A DNA stretch of 38,849 nucleotides from Candidatus Fermentithermobacillaceae bacterium (GTDB lineage: Bacteria; Bacillota; Sulfobacillia; Fermentithermobacillales; DUSS01): positions 1-38,849 of the forward strand of contig DUSS01000015.1 in the NCBI GenBank assembly GCA_012842495.1, in the 5' to 3' direction. The notes under the pieces are model-generated. The model ran no database searches, was not told the DNA's origin, and saw only the letters and a list, made by a program, of their open reading frames with translations. Position 1 is the stretch's first letter. Each line of letters begins with the position of its first letter. Below are positions 16,741-25,196 of the stretch, in pieces. The position numbers were made by a program, and so were the translations under genes.

Positions 16741-16915
16741 AGTTACGGGCCAGCATCGAGCCAAAAGGTTCTACAATCAGTTATAGACAGTGCGTTGAAC
16801 CCCGTATGGGGTAACACTGCCAACAGATGTGGTAGCTATTAGGGTACCGAAAGGCAAAACCATATACCAGGGATTTGCTGTTCCTCAGGGCGGACTAGTG
16901 GGCGGAGGTGTATAT
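16741..16915 (+). pseudogene. Polymorphic toxin C-terminal fragment
   Basis: One frame reads SQKVLQSVIDSALNPVWGN. After a shift near 16815 another reads TDVVAIRVPKGKTIYQGFAV and PQGGLVGGG. The last part matches the final strand of secreted polymorphic toxins that end with a VPxGxTIYxGxAAPQGG...GGGxQVYI pattern, recalled from such proteins and not aligned. It is cut right where the HEAT copy 2 sequence begins (GGGVYTLITES), so the toxin end was lost at the junction. Confidence 0.4.
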
Positions 16916-17170
16916 ACCCTTATCACGGAGTCGGCGAGGGGAAACGCCGAGCGAACGTTGCTGCAGGAATTCCGCTTGCCCGAGCCCAGAGGTCGCCAAG
17001 ACGACCAACTCGAGCATAGTATCGGCGGGCTTTGGGATTGATGGCGAATCCCGACTTGTACGACGAGATGTTGGAGATCGCACAAGACAGACGACATGGA
17101 GACAACGGACGGGCGCTGGTTCAGGAGCTACGCAGGGTCAGGGACCCGCGCGTGCTAACGGGTAGTCCAC
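16908..17170 (+). pseudogene. HEAT-like repeat immunity protein fragment, copy 2
   Basis: The frame starts LITESARGNAERTLLQEF, parallel to LITDSARGIAERTLLEML of copy 1. Then, in another frame from about 17040, it reads DLYDEMLEIAQDRRHG and GRALVQELRRVRDPR, parallel to LLEMLEVAQDKRHG and RRMLVEEMYRFKDPR of copy 1. The copies are clearly paralogous. Copy 2 has an internal rearrangement and stops after PRVLTG, so it is not functional as read. Confidence 0.45.
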
Positions 17171-17191
17171 CGCCAGAAAGGAGCCCTCAGA

Positions 17192-17553
17192 ATGGCAGGG
17201 GTCGTGACCAGTTATAGGAAAGCATTCTCATCCTTCAACCGCAACGCCAAACTCGTGTTGGCCTACTACGCAGTCGTGGCTGTAGCCAATGGCTCGCAAA
17301 ACGTCCTGCTCAACCTTTACTACCTGAAGGCAGGGCTGGACAGGAACTGGCCAGAAGAAGCTCTCCGCTGTCTGACTGAGGTCTACTTAGGCATCCGCGA
17401 CGCGGCCCAACGCTGGAAAGACTAGATCCGCGGAAGGTATGGAACGGCGAGGCGGCGGAGTTTACGCCGCGGCTGCGGGACAACATATCCGTACTCTCCG
17501 AAGCCGTAGGACTGGACCTTGGAGTCGTCGAGTCCGACGATGCGCCCGCCTGA
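17192..17553 (+). pseudogene. Chimeric ORF: MFS-like N-terminus joined to an unrelated C-terminus
   Basis: It starts at ATG 17192 behind AAAGGAG. Residues 1-50 (KAFSSFNRNAKLVLAYYAVV, then NVLLNLYYLKAGL) resemble the first cytoplasmic turn and helix of a major facilitator transporter. From about residue 51 the sequence becomes soluble (WPEEALRCLTEVYLGIRDAA) and stops at 17425. A shift to the next frame there continues the same soluble protein (LDPRKVWNGEAAEFTPRLRD, then ISVLSEAVGLDLGVVESD) to TGA 17551-17553. So a deletion fused two genes and a second lesion broke the tail. Neither half is complete. Confidence 0.5.
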
Positions 17554-17587
17554 GGCATTCTCGCTTGTTCACCCGGCGACGGCCCGG

Positions 17588-17602
17588 GGCCGCTAAGCGG
17601 CC
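17588..17602. terminator. GC-rich hairpin between convergent ends
   Basis: GGCCGC and GCGGCC form a 6-bp stem around TAA, between the end of the chimeric plus-strand ORF and the stop codon of the minus-strand DUF3267 gene. There is no T run, so it is only a candidate terminator. Confidence 0.35.
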
Positions 17603-18217
17603 TTAGCCGCCGGTTCCCTTGTTCCCGGCTGTTTTAGGGATGTACCAGTACGAATGAAACCCCGACAAACAGGTCACCGCGTTCCCCGGCATTTGCACCG
17701 CGGCGTTGAAAGCGTTCACGTAGTCTCCGGCTCCGTAAAGAAGCCCTAAGGCGGCGAACGTGAAGAGGAAGCGGGAGAGCCACTTGACATCAGCCGGCAC
17801 GATGAGCCACAGGAGGAGCGGCAGCACTCCGAGCACCAGGGCAGGGAGGAGGCACATGAGAATGAAACGCTTCTTGGACAGCGGAGCGGTGGAGTGTACG
17901 AAGAACGTAAGGCCTTCCGGGTAATACCAGAACGAGATGTCCGAGCCTTTTGGGAAAGCGACAGCGTGCAAGAGTTCATGGGGCACAACGGCAGCCGTCG
18001 CCAGTACGACGCCGGGCAGGCTCCCCATTTCGTCGGGGGATACGCCTTTCAGGCGCATGCAGAGATACAACAGGGCCGCAACGGGGATGAGGAAGGGCAG
18101 CGAAGCCACGGTGAGTTCGAAGAAGTTTCCGGGTTCCCGGAATTTCACGGCATGTTCCGGAAGATCTGCTTGGGGCAGCTGGCTTGGGTTGCGGTATCTC
18201 TTGAACTTCGGACACAT
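17603..18217 (-). CDS. DUF3267-type putative zincin membrane peptidase
   Basis: Protein of 204 residues with four or so membrane helices: FELTVASLPFLIPVAALLYL, VVLATAAVV, ILMCLLPALVLGVLPLLLWL and FLFTFAALGLLYGAG. The sequence PHELLHAVAF near residue 80 holds the HExxH zinc motif at the end of a helix, the hallmark of DUF3267 proteins, thought to be membrane metallopeptidases. The ATG is preceded by AAGGTGA at 7 bases. A second, broken copy of this gene and of its upstream DNA lies at 23510-23910. The present copy seems intact. Confidence 0.75.
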   Translation of the reverse strand: MCPKFKRYRNPSQLPQADLPEHAVKFREPGNFFELTVASLPFLIPVAALLYLCMRLKGVSPDEMGSLPGVVLATAAVVPHELLHAVAFPKGSDISFWYYPEGLTFFVHSTAPLSKKRFILMCLLPALVLGVLPLLLWLIVPADVKWLSRFLFTFAALGLLYGAGDYVNAFNAAVQMPGNAVTCLSGFHSYWYIPKTAGNKGTGG

Positions 18218-18387
18218 CGGGCGATCACCTTACTGCGGGATGGTTGTAATACGGCTCTGCGGATCACGTGGGAGTATATCATGAATTTGGGAAAGAGCCA
18301 CCAGTCGCGAAACCTTCCGTCCCTGCCTCGGTCGAGGTATCTTCCCATCATCCGCCGCCCAGGCGGAATGCGAGGCGCCAAGGTGGG
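17724..18387 (-). repeat. Direct duplication of the DUF3267 locus, copy 1
   Basis: Bases 17724-17978 match 23510-23775, and 18259-18387 match 23784-23910, both nearly identical. The intervening 18 kb-side stretch of about 280 bases is missing in the second copy. The second segment is upstream DNA of the DUF3267 gene, beginning GCGGATCACGTGGGAG, and may hold its promoter (TATACT on the minus strand). Confidence 0.85.
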
Positions 18388-18440
18388 AGGTAGGAGGCAA
18401 AGCCTGCTGATTCCTACTTCGCTCTATCGTTGGCTAACGC

Positions 18441-20351
18441 TTACCCCGCCCTTCCTCCACCTCCGGCTCCGCCACCCCCGCCACCGCCGGAAAAGCCGCC
18501 ACCGAACCCCGCGCCCGAACTCGGCGCATAGTTCAGAACTGTCTGGATCGAGGTGTAAAGGGCATCGGTCAGGCCGGTGACAAGGTCCCCGACCGACGCC
18601 GTGCCCGGGCTGCTTACCACGAGGCGCATCCACATCCAGGGATGGAATCCGGGCACCCGCGGCTGGGTGATTTCGGGGTAGACGATCTTGAGCTGGTTTA
18701 CGACCTCCTTAGCCACGCCCAGGATTACCGCGTAGACCAGGTAATGCTCCCAGACGGCGAGGCTGGGCAAAGTGGCCCGGTCAAGGGAGGAAAAGTGGAG
18801 GAGGAACCTGCGGAACGCCCGCCACTTCGCCATCTCCGTACTTCCCCAGGGGGACCTTCGTCGCATGAGCGCTCCAGCGGCTATCAGGATGAGGCCACCC
18901 AAGCTGGCGAGCACTCCGAGGGGGTTTTGGGAAATTGTGGCCGCTACAGTGCCTATGAGCACGAGCGCGACGCCGGCACCTATCTCCCGCTGCTTCACCT
19001 TCTGAATCCCCTGGTCGAAGAAGCTGCGCGAGGCCTCGGTTGTGCGGACCGCCTCCCGGAAGCCCGTGAGAAACTCGTTCATGGACCTGGGGTCGTCTCT
19101 TGCCCACTCCCGGAGATCATCAAAGCTTAAGCTATCCTGGCCTCGGGAAGCGGATTTAAAGAGGAGGTCCAATACCATCTTCTCGTGGGGCTTGAGGAGA
19201 GATTCCTCGCCGGCCTTAAGCCGCCGCAAAACGTAACTGGGCCCGGCTTCAGGCTTGGTCTTAGTGCCCGCAAGGCCCTCCAGCACTCCTGCGTTGGGAG
19301 TTGCAATCTCGATCTCGAGGAATCCTCTTCGCGCGAGGTCTAAGATGGTAGCTGTCACCTCATTAGCTCCGACGTTGCCGAAACGCCAGAGGCATCCCGC
19401 CTCGGCGGGAGAGTAATCAGCCGGCAGTTCGCGATAGTACTCGCCGATGAAAGCGGGTTCGAAGTCGCGGCCGTAAAGCATCTTGAGCACGATTGCCGCC
19501 GTTATAGAGGCGAGAAGGATAAGAGAAGAGCCAACCGTCACCGCAAGGCTGACCGTCCGCGACCTGTTGGCCCGGGTTGCCCAGGCCTCCTCTTCGGAAA
19601 GGATTGAGCTCAAGGCATCGCGTTCGTCGATGTTGGTGGCCTGCGGGACCAAGCGCTTGGGGAACACTACTCTGCCTTCGAGAAACTGACCTGATGGGAG
19701 CCTCGGCAAGGTCCAGGTAACGAGCTCGGGCGAGACGATTTTGACAGTACCCGATAACGGGCCGTGCCCCCAGGCCCTTATTTCATCCTTCCGCGCCCCA
19801 GGCGGCAGCTTAAGCTCCACCTTTATATTGCTGGAAGATACTTCCCATCCTGCGCCGATAAACTTCCAGTACAGTTCAGCTACATCTCTGTGAGCGACCA
19901 CAGCGCCCTTTACGCGATAGGAAAGCTCGAACGTCCTCGATTCGTCGGTCGCCTCAAAGCGCCAGGTGACCTGGGTCATCCCGGGCGTCTCTTTGATGCT
20001 GTAGGTGCCCGGTCCTGAAGGTGCGAGGGAATACTCGTGGCCGTTCTCGGAGACTTTGATATCCGTGATGCCCTGGGAGCCGGTCAGCAAAAGGTCCTGC
20101 GTCACCCACGTGAAGGAGCCGCTGAACCGGAAGGTCCGCCTTTCGATGACGTCCATCGAGCCGTCGGGATTGATGGCGGCTGTTATCTCCACCCTGGTAA
20201 TCGAGTATGACTTGGCAAGAGAGACGCCGGAAAGTCCGATTACGAGGAAGAGAGACAACAGTGCCGCACAAACCATCCTTCCCCAGGCCGCCGAACGCCG
20301 CACAGGAGTTGTTCCCCGACCTGTCAAACCTGGCTTCGAACCTGCTCTCAT
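18441..20351 (-). CDS. DUF2207 domain membrane protein
   Basis: Protein of 636 residues. A signal anchor (about 26-46, VCAALLSLFLVIGLSGVSLA) leads into the DUF2207 extracytoplasmic beta domain (YSITRVEITAAINPDGSMDV, ERRTFRFSGSF). A membrane helix near 285 (SLILLASITAAIVL), a cytoplasmic linker (PAEAGCLWRFGNVGANEVTA, IEI) and two more helices near 470-500 follow, then a glycine-rich tail ending GGGFSGGGGGGG. This layout and the LemA partner are typical of the pair; the role is unknown, possibly envelope stress. The ATG overlaps the LemA stop (TGATG) with AAGGTGA 7 bases ahead. It appears intact. Confidence 0.88.
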   Translation of the reverse strand: MRAGSKPGLTGRGTTPVRRSAAWGRMVCAALLSLFLVIGLSGVSLAKSYSITRVEITAAINPDGSMDVIERRTFRFSGSFTWVTQDLLLTGSQGITDIKVSENGHEYSLAPSGPGTYSIKETPGMTQVTWRFEATDESRTFELSYRVKGAVVAHRDVAELYWKFIGAGWEVSSSNIKVELKLPPGARKDEIRAWGHGPLSGTVKIVSPELVTWTLPRLPSGQFLEGRVVFPKRLVPQATNIDERDALSSILSEEEAWATRANRSRTVSLAVTVGSSLILLASITAAIVLKMLYGRDFEPAFIGEYYRELPADYSPAEAGCLWRFGNVGANEVTATILDLARRGFLEIEIATPNAGVLEGLAGTKTKPEAGPSYVLRRLKAGEESLLKPHEKMVLDLLFKSASRGQDSLSFDDLREWARDDPRSMNEFLTGFREAVRTTEASRSFFDQGIQKVKQREIGAGVALVLIGTVAATISQNPLGVLASLGGLILIAAGALMRRRSPWGSTEMAKWRAFRRFLLHFSSLDRATLPSLAVWEHYLVYAVILGVAKEVVNQLKIVYPEITQPRVPGFHPWMWMRLVVSSPGTASVGDLVTGLTDALYTSIQTVLNYAPSSGAGFGGGFSGGGGGGGAGGGGRAG

Positions 20352-20893
20352 CAGAACGTCACCTTCGTTGGGCCGCGGGATTCGTCCCCGGCTTCAAAGT
20401 ACGCCATGGGTCTGAAACCGAACAAGCTCGCGACGATGTTCGACGGGAACCTTTGGATCGCGGTCATGTACTTCATTACGGTATCGTTGTAGAACTGCCT
20501 GGAAAAAGCGATTTTGCTTTCGGTGTCTGAGAGTTCCTTCTGGAGTTCTACGAAATTGGTGCTCGCCCTGAGTTCGGGGTAGTTTTCGGCGACCGCCAAA
20601 AGTCCCCTGAGAGCGACGGCCAGCGCGTTTTGTGCCGATATTTCCTCGTCGATCCCTTTAGCCGACGCTACTTTGCTCCGGGCCTCGGTGACTTTCTCGA
20701 ACACTTCCTTTTCGTGGGACGCATATCCCTTGACGGTCTCCACGAGATTGGGAATCAGGTCGAAACGCCGCTTGAGTTGGACATCGATCTGCGACCAGGC
20801 GTTGTGAACCCTCTGCTTGAGGGTCACCAGGTTGTTGTAGGACACGATCAAATAGAGCGCAAGGGCACCGAGGAGTACGGCTAGCCAGAGCAT
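20351..20893 (-). CDS. lemA: LemA family protein
   Basis: A 180-residue LemA protein. A single N-terminal membrane helix (LAVLLGALALYLIVSYNNLV) precedes a helical bundle with the family signature QRVHNAWSQIDVQLKRRFDL and IPNLVETVKGYASHE, then FYNDTVMKYMTAIQRFPSN near the end. The C-terminus faces outside. The length fits the family. AAAGGAGG lies 9 bases ahead of the ATG. The stop is directly coupled to the DUF2207 gene, and this two-gene operon is widespread in bacteria. It appears intact. Confidence 0.92.
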   Translation of the reverse strand: MLWLAVLLGALALYLIVSYNNLVTLKQRVHNAWSQIDVQLKRRFDLIPNLVETVKGYASHEKEVFEKVTEARSKVASAKGIDEEISAQNALAVALRGLLAVAENYPELRASTNFVELQKELSDTESKIAFSRQFYNDTVMKYMTAIQRFPSNIVASLFGFRPMAYFEAGDESRGPTKVTF

Positions 20894-21416
20894 TCTTCCG
20901 GCCTCCTTTCGGTTTGCAAGGTGTCTATCTCGCTACGACCAGGCGAAAGTCTTCACTCTGACTGTTCCACGCTATCAGTAATTATTCAAACGCCTTTCTT
21001 AAGGCAGTTTGGAGGATACATCGCCTCCGTGACATGGTATTCCCTCCGGTGTTGGATTTTTCCTCCATGCTTCAAAGGGGATATGTGCCCAACTGCCCGT
21101 GTGGTGTGCGCATTCTGCGGTCATGGATTTCCGGGTTACGCTGGGTGCTTCTGCAACCACTTACCTCGAAGCTACAAATTTCGTGGAAGCTTGGCCAAAT
21201 CATGTGTCTCACCGAAGAAAACCAGGGTCCTGGTGATAGTGGGAAGCCAGGGACAAAGAGGGTCCCCACCCGAGGAATGAACTTCCCGTGAAACAACTCA
21301 TGTAATGCAGCGGCACGAGGTGGTGCCATAGTAGGAGTCCGGTGAAACGGTATTGAGAGGCAAAAAGGCCCTCGTAGGCCATCCAGCGGAAGCTCCACCA
21401 TCGTCCGAAGTCGCCC
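20894..21416. other. Gap without a supported gene
   Basis: No supported gene. An imperfect hairpin at 20987-21011 (CAAACGCCTT against AAGGCAGTTTG, one bulge, loop TCTT) may mark the end of an untranslated leader for the LemA operon, which runs leftward. Long frames across 21034-21291 and 21072-21875 have no family signs and the latter lies opposite the racemase. Confidence 0.4.
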
Positions 21417-21422
21417 TATAAT
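21417..21422 (+). promoter_or_regulatory. Consensus -10 element for the racemase gene
   Basis: A perfect TATAAT lies 40 bases before the racemase ATG. The -35 position at 17-base spacing is TCCACC, a weak match with three of six. An activator or weak promoter is possible. Confidence 0.35.
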
Positions 21423-21461
21423 ATCACTTGCGATGGGCTCCTGAAGGTGGAGGGGGTATGA

Positions 21462-22160
21462 ATGAGCGAAAAAATCGTAGGGATACTCGGAGGAATGGGA
21501 CCGGATGCTACGGTCGACCTCTTTCAGAAGATACTTCGGGCGACTCCGGCCAGGCGAGACCAGGACCACCTCAGGATAATCATCGACTGTAATTCCAAAA
21601 TCCCGGACCGAACGGCCCACCTTTTGAGAGGGGAGGCAGACCCCGGTCCGTACCTGATAAGTTCGGCCAAACTTCTGGAGCAGGCTGGCGTGGATGTCAT
21701 AGCGATCGCGTGTAACACCGCCCACTACTGGCATGCGAAAATTCAGGCCAGTGTTAAATGCCGCGTACTGCATATCATGGAAGTCACCGCCGATTTCGTA
21801 GTTCAGCGTTGGCCTGGCATAAAGAAGGCCGGCCTTCTGGCCACCCCCTCCACGGTTAGAGTCGGCCTGTACCATCGTGCGTTTGCCTCCAGAGGCATAG
21901 AGGTCATTGCGCCAGATGAGGAGTATCAGGAAATGACCACGAAGGCCATCTTCTCGGTTAAGGCGGGGGATACTGGACCGGGTGTCCGTAGGCTCGTGGC
22001 GAAGGCCGGCGAATATCTCGCCGGTAAGGGGGCGGAGGTCGTCATCGCCGGTTGTACCGAGATTCCCCTAGTCTTGAAGGACGGCGACATCTCGGTGCCC
22101 GTCGTAGATGCCACTCAGGCACTGGCGGAAGCTGTCGTCAGATTCGCGCGCGGTATGTGA
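21462..22160 (+). CDS. Aspartate/glutamate racemase family protein
   Basis: A 232-residue member of the cofactor-independent aspartate/glutamate racemase family. It has GILGGMGPDATVDLFQKIL at the start, the first catalytic cysteine in IACNTAHY and the second in IAGCTEIPLVL, with PVVDATQALAEAVV at the C-terminus. The two cysteines act as the acid/base pair to invert the alpha carbon of aspartate, glutamate or a related amino acid. The ATG at 21462 lies 5 bases after AGGTGGAGGGGG. The enzyme looks complete and is probably cytoplasmic. Substrate cannot be assigned. Confidence 0.9.
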   Translation: MSEKIVGILGGMGPDATVDLFQKILRATPARRDQDHLRIIIDCNSKIPDRTAHLLRGEADPGPYLISSAKLLEQAGVDVIAIACNTAHYWHAKIQASVKCRVLHIMEVTADFVVQRWPGIKKAGLLATPSTVRVGLYHRAFASRGIEVIAPDEEYQEMTTKAIFSVKAGDTGPGVRRLVAKAGEYLAGKGAEVVIAGCTEIPLVLKDGDISVPVVDATQALAEAVVRFARGM

Positions 22161-22350
22161 ACACCCTCCGGGACATGAGCTGCATCCAACGTGTGCCAGC
22201 GGCCCTCGTAGGAGCCGGAGTGCTACTGTGGAGGAAACGAGCGTAAGGACGCGGAAGATCCCCGGCGGGAGCCTGTTCCCGACCCGTGTGGAGTGGGGGA
22301 CCAGGACTCAAGCGAAGGCCTTGCCGGTGTGGCCGGGGAGGAAGACGGAC

Positions 22351-23028
22351 GTGAACCGGAATCCAGGTATCGTCTGGGATGACTGCTACCGCAGGCTGCC
22401 TTCCGATTGGAAGACCAGGCCGCTTCCCCAGAAAGCACAAGACGTATGCAGGTTCTTATCAGCTACCGGAGTGAAGAAGGTCCTTGATGTGGGGTGTGGT
22501 GTCGGGAGGTGGAGCATACTGTTCGCCCGGTCCGGGATGAAGCCGGTAGGTGTGGACGTCTCGGAGACTGCGATCAGACTGGCGAAGGGATGGGCCGCTG
22601 AAGAAAAGCTCCAGGTTGAGTTCCTGGTTGGTTCCGCCCAGATGCTTCCGTTTAGTAGTGAATTCTTTGATGCGGTAGTGGCGAATTCTGTGATCGACCA
22701 CATGGACACCACCGAAGCTCGCCAGGCAATGGAAGAGGTTACGAGAGTGTTACGTCTAGAAGGGGTCTTGTTCGTGAGTTTCGACGGTCCGAACCCTGAG
22801 CCACCCGAGCACGATACTCTGCCCGACGGCACGTGGGTTCTCCGTGAGCCGGGTAGGTTGGGACTCAAACGGCGTTACTACAGTGACGCTGAAATCAGGA
22901 ACCTCCTCGCGGGTTTCAGGATCATCGATTGGCACACTACGCCTTCAGGAGACAGGTGGGTGTATGCCAGAAAACCCGGGCAAGGACACACAACCGTGAT
23001 CGAAACTCATTCCTCTCCGTGCGCTTAA
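22351..23028 (+). CDS. Class I SAM-dependent methyltransferase
   Basis: A 225-residue methyltransferase of the Methyltransf_11/UbiE-like type. Motif I is KKVLDVGCGVGRWSILF, the acidic ribose-binding residue is in KPVGVDVSE, and the strand-4 region is FDAVVANSVIDHM. VTRVLRLEGVLFVSFDGPNP is the post-strand 5 block, and WHTTPSGDRWVYARK closes it. The start is GTG 22351 with GGGGAGGA 8 bases upstream; the frame stays open further up, but the added residues are low-information. It lies about 190 bases after the racemase on the same strand. Substrate unknown. It appears intact. Confidence 0.8.
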   Translation: MNRNPGIVWDDCYRRLPSDWKTRPLPQKAQDVCRFLSATGVKKVLDVGCGVGRWSILFARSGMKPVGVDVSETAIRLAKGWAAEEKLQVEFLVGSAQMLPFSSEFFDAVVANSVIDHMDTTEARQAMEEVTRVLRLEGVLFVSFDGPNPEPPEHDTLPDGTWVLREPGRLGLKRRYYSDAEIRNLLAGFRIIDWHTTPSGDRWVYARKPGQGHTTVIETHSSPCA

Positions 23029-23322
23029 GAAAGGTCGCCAGCACCAGGGAGCGGAAGGTTTCATCTCACAGCTCGCGGTACTATTGCTGTAAGAGCTTTC
23101 CGAGGCTCTGGCTATCGTCGACGGTTGGCATTCTGATATTCGCGGGTTGGCTACCGCACCGGATACCTCCGTCTGGAGCTACCTCGGACTACAGGCGTAC
23201 ATGGGGAAAGAATCCCTGTACATAGGTCAATCGAGGGTTCTCCTTCCCGCTGCCAGAACCTCAGAACAACCCCCTTGAGAAATCCTTGGCTCAAAACACC
23301 AGCCTAATCAACTGGGCCAATC
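23029..23322. other. Gap without a supported gene
   Basis: No gene or clear signal. It lies between the methyltransferase stop and the IS110 tail and may contain one end of the mobile element. IS110 elements usually lack inverted repeats, so the boundary cannot be fixed by eye. Confidence 0.3.
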
Positions 23323-23509
23323 TTACGCTGCGCGTTGCCGATTGATACCTTGCTGTTCGACTTCTCGAGCAATCGCCCAGATGAATCCAAGCAGTTCTCT
23401 TGCCACCGCCGTCACTGCAACACCACTACTTTTACCTTTGCTCACCAGACTACGGTACTTCTGACACAACCGCACCTGCGCTTTCCACGCTATCGCCCTC
23501 ACAGAGGTA
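23323..23509 (-). mobile_element. IS110-family transposase C-terminal remnant fused to DUF3267 copy 2
   Basis: The minus frame reads SVRAIAWKAQVRLCQKYRSL and then VAVTAVARELLGFIWAIARE, the conserved C-terminal helix end of IS110/IS116/IS902 transposases. It joins the DUF3267 frame exactly after LLYGAGD, so a fused ORF results. Only about 60 residues of transposase survive; the RuvC-like catalytic half and most of the serine-containing Tnp_20 domain are absent. Identification is by recalled family pattern. Confidence 0.6.
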
Positions 23510-23775
23510 TCTCCGGCTCCGTAAAGGAGCCCTAAGGCGGCGAACGTGAAGAGAAAGCGCGACAGCCACTTGACATCAGCCGGCACGATGAGCCACAGGA
23601 GGAGGGGCAGCACTCCGAGCACCAGGGCAGGGAGGAGGCACATGAGGATGAAACGCTTCTTGGACGGCGGAACGGTGGAGTGTACGAAGAACGTAAGGCC
23701 TTCTGGGTAATACCAGAATGAGATTGTCCGAGTCTTTTGGGAAACCGGCGTCGTTCAAGAGTTCATGGGGCACGA
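23510..23775 (-). pseudogene. DUF3267 gene, broken second copy
   Basis: This matches 17724-17978 of the intact DUF3267 gene (MCLLPALVLGVLPLLLWLIV and FLFTFAALGLLYGAGD). It is cut on one side by the IS110 tail and on the other by a deletion of about 280 bases that removes the N-terminal part. A single extra T in GAGATTGTCC against GAGATGTCC shifts the frame. The HExxH histidines region is therefore out of frame. Confidence 0.8.
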
Positions 23776-23910
23776 CCGCAACCGCGGATCACGTGGGAGT
23801 ATATCATGAATTTGGGAAAGAGCCACCCGTCGCGAAACCTTCCGTCCCTTGCCTCTACTGAGGCGTCTTCCCCTCACTCGCCGCCCAGGCGGAATGCGAG
23901 GTGCAGATGG
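23510..23910 (-). repeat. Direct duplication of the DUF3267 locus, copy 2
   Basis: See copy 1. The second copy keeps gene-end sequence (23510-23775) and upstream sequence (23784-23910) with the middle deleted. It ends in a run of ten G residues at 23909-23918. Confidence 0.85.
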
Positions 23911-23918
23911 GGGGGGGG
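23909..23918. repeat. Homopolymer of ten G
   Basis: Ten consecutive G bases at the right edge of duplicated copy 2, where copy 1 has only GGTGGGAGG. Slippage-prone and possibly an assembly artefact. It lies just outside the next gene. Confidence 0.7.
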
Positions 23919-23936
23919 ATACCGGGGTCAGTCTAG

Positions 23937-24740
23937 TCATATGGTCGTTCGACAGTCCGGGTATTTGCCGCAGGCTCGCTCAGCGAGTTTCACGGAGGTT
24001 GCTAGAACAGACGCGACGGCATCCACGATAGCCTCAAATCGAGCCTTTTCCATGCTACCTCCCACACGCTCTTCGATTTGGTATATGGATACGCGCACGA
24101 TGGGCTTCAGGCCCATCTTCCTTCCCGATTTCGACCGGTGGAAGAAGTCTCTGAGCACGTCGTAGTAGGCTCTCTGGGCTATCCGCCCGCCCAAGAAAGG
24201 GAAACACTTTTTGGGGGCTACGTAGCCGTTGCTGCCCAGATCTCCCTCGCCGGACAGCGCCTCCAGGAGACTCTGTGTGCTACAAGGGGCCGTGATCCCG
24301 AGGTGCGCGATGCGATGCTTCTCGAGGAAGCGGACGAAAGTCTCGTGGCTGAGACAGTATTTATTGTACAGCGATAGGTCGTAGCGGACCTCGATAGTCT
24401 CTGAAATAGGACGAAGGGTAGCGTGCCGGAACGGGCTGAAGTGCTGTTCCTCGTCGAATTCGATAATGCAGGGTCCTGGCGGGCAGTCCGGCGAAAGCAT
24501 GCCGTCTACGAATCTAGTGATATCGGTCGGTGAACCCCCGGTAGGGGACCCGTGAAGCGTACGAAAGATCTCGTCAAGAGTGGCTTTTTCGGGATCCTCG
24601 AAGTCCATCTGGTTGTGGTCGCTCAGTAACCTCGAGCCGTGTTCGGCAAAGAACCTTCGTACCGGCTCACCCTTCCTGAGCACTTGGGAACGCCCCAGAC
24701 ATGTCTCCAGCGCAGAGAAGAATTGTTCCTCGGCTTTCAT
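23937..24740 (-). CDS. Uncharacterised protein, possible PD-(D/E)XK-like nuclease fold
   Basis: Protein of 267 residues. Conserved-looking blocks are IIEFDEEQHFSPFRHATL, YDLSLYNKYC, FPFLGGRIAQRAYYDVLRDF and LKPIVRVSIYQIEE. I recall similar blocks (an EFDExQHF strand, then GGRxRQRA) in uncharacterised bacterial proteins that resemble restriction nuclease folds, but I cannot name the family. ATG 24740 is used with AAAGGAG 11 bases upstream; an upstream frame extension to 24896 lacks a good site. The neighbours to the right are PD-(D/E)XK and SecB-like genes, so a defence role is plausible but inferred. Confidence 0.6.
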   Translation of the reverse strand: MKAEEQFFSALETCLGRSQVLRKGEPVRRFFAEHGSRLLSDHNQMDFEDPEKATLDEIFRTLHGSPTGGSPTDITRFVDGMLSPDCPPGPCIIEFDEEQHFSPFRHATLRPISETIEVRYDLSLYNKYCLSHETFVRFLEKHRIAHLGITAPCSTQSLLEALSGEGDLGSNGYVAPKKCFPFLGGRIAQRAYYDVLRDFFHRSKSGRKMGLKPIVRVSIYQIEERVGGSMEKARFEAIVDAVASVLATSVKLAERACGKYPDCRTTI

Positions 24741-25196
24741 GTGCAGAAGCACTCCTTTGCGACTCGTTGTCCCCGAAACCCTTTTTCTCCTTCGGCCATG
24801 ACAACCCTTCAAGTTGTCGGGTCGCGGTACCGGGGTATACACGCACGTGATCGTTAACGTGCACAGGCGACTGGACTGCATGCTAAAGATGGCCAATGGC
24901 TCTCGGAGGTACGGCTTCCGCTTGTGACTGCTCCTAAGGGTTTTTGGCCTTTCTCAAAGTGTGACCAGCACAAGACAGTTGTTGGATACGGGAGAGGTTC
25001 AGCAGTATTCTCGGCTTGGGTAAATGACACGCGCGGGTAGCTCCTGGGTCATCCCTCGTAGAAAGCGTCATCAGACGGGCATACTTCGAATAAGCCTCAT
25101 TGAGGACCATTCCAGACCTGTGGAGGATTTTCCGATAGTATGGTAGAATACACACCACCCGCGTGGAAAGTCAGCTGCTTGGACGGAGAGGTGCTG
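24741..25196. other. Divergent intergenic stretch with a possible promoter
   Basis: No gene supported. TAGAAT at 25144-25149, five of six to consensus, is the best -10 candidate for the three-gene SecB-like cassette; the -35 is weak. The region lies between divergently oriented genes and should contain promoters for both. Confidence 0.3.

Noticed and set aside
16399-16953. CRISPR-like repeat pair
   Set aside because: Only two copies 520 bases apart, and each is part of a duplicated gene start, so this is gene duplication and not an array.
21072-21875. 267-codon minus-strand frame opposite the racemase gene
   Set aside because: It runs antisense to a clearly identified racemase and has no family features, so it is a shadow frame.
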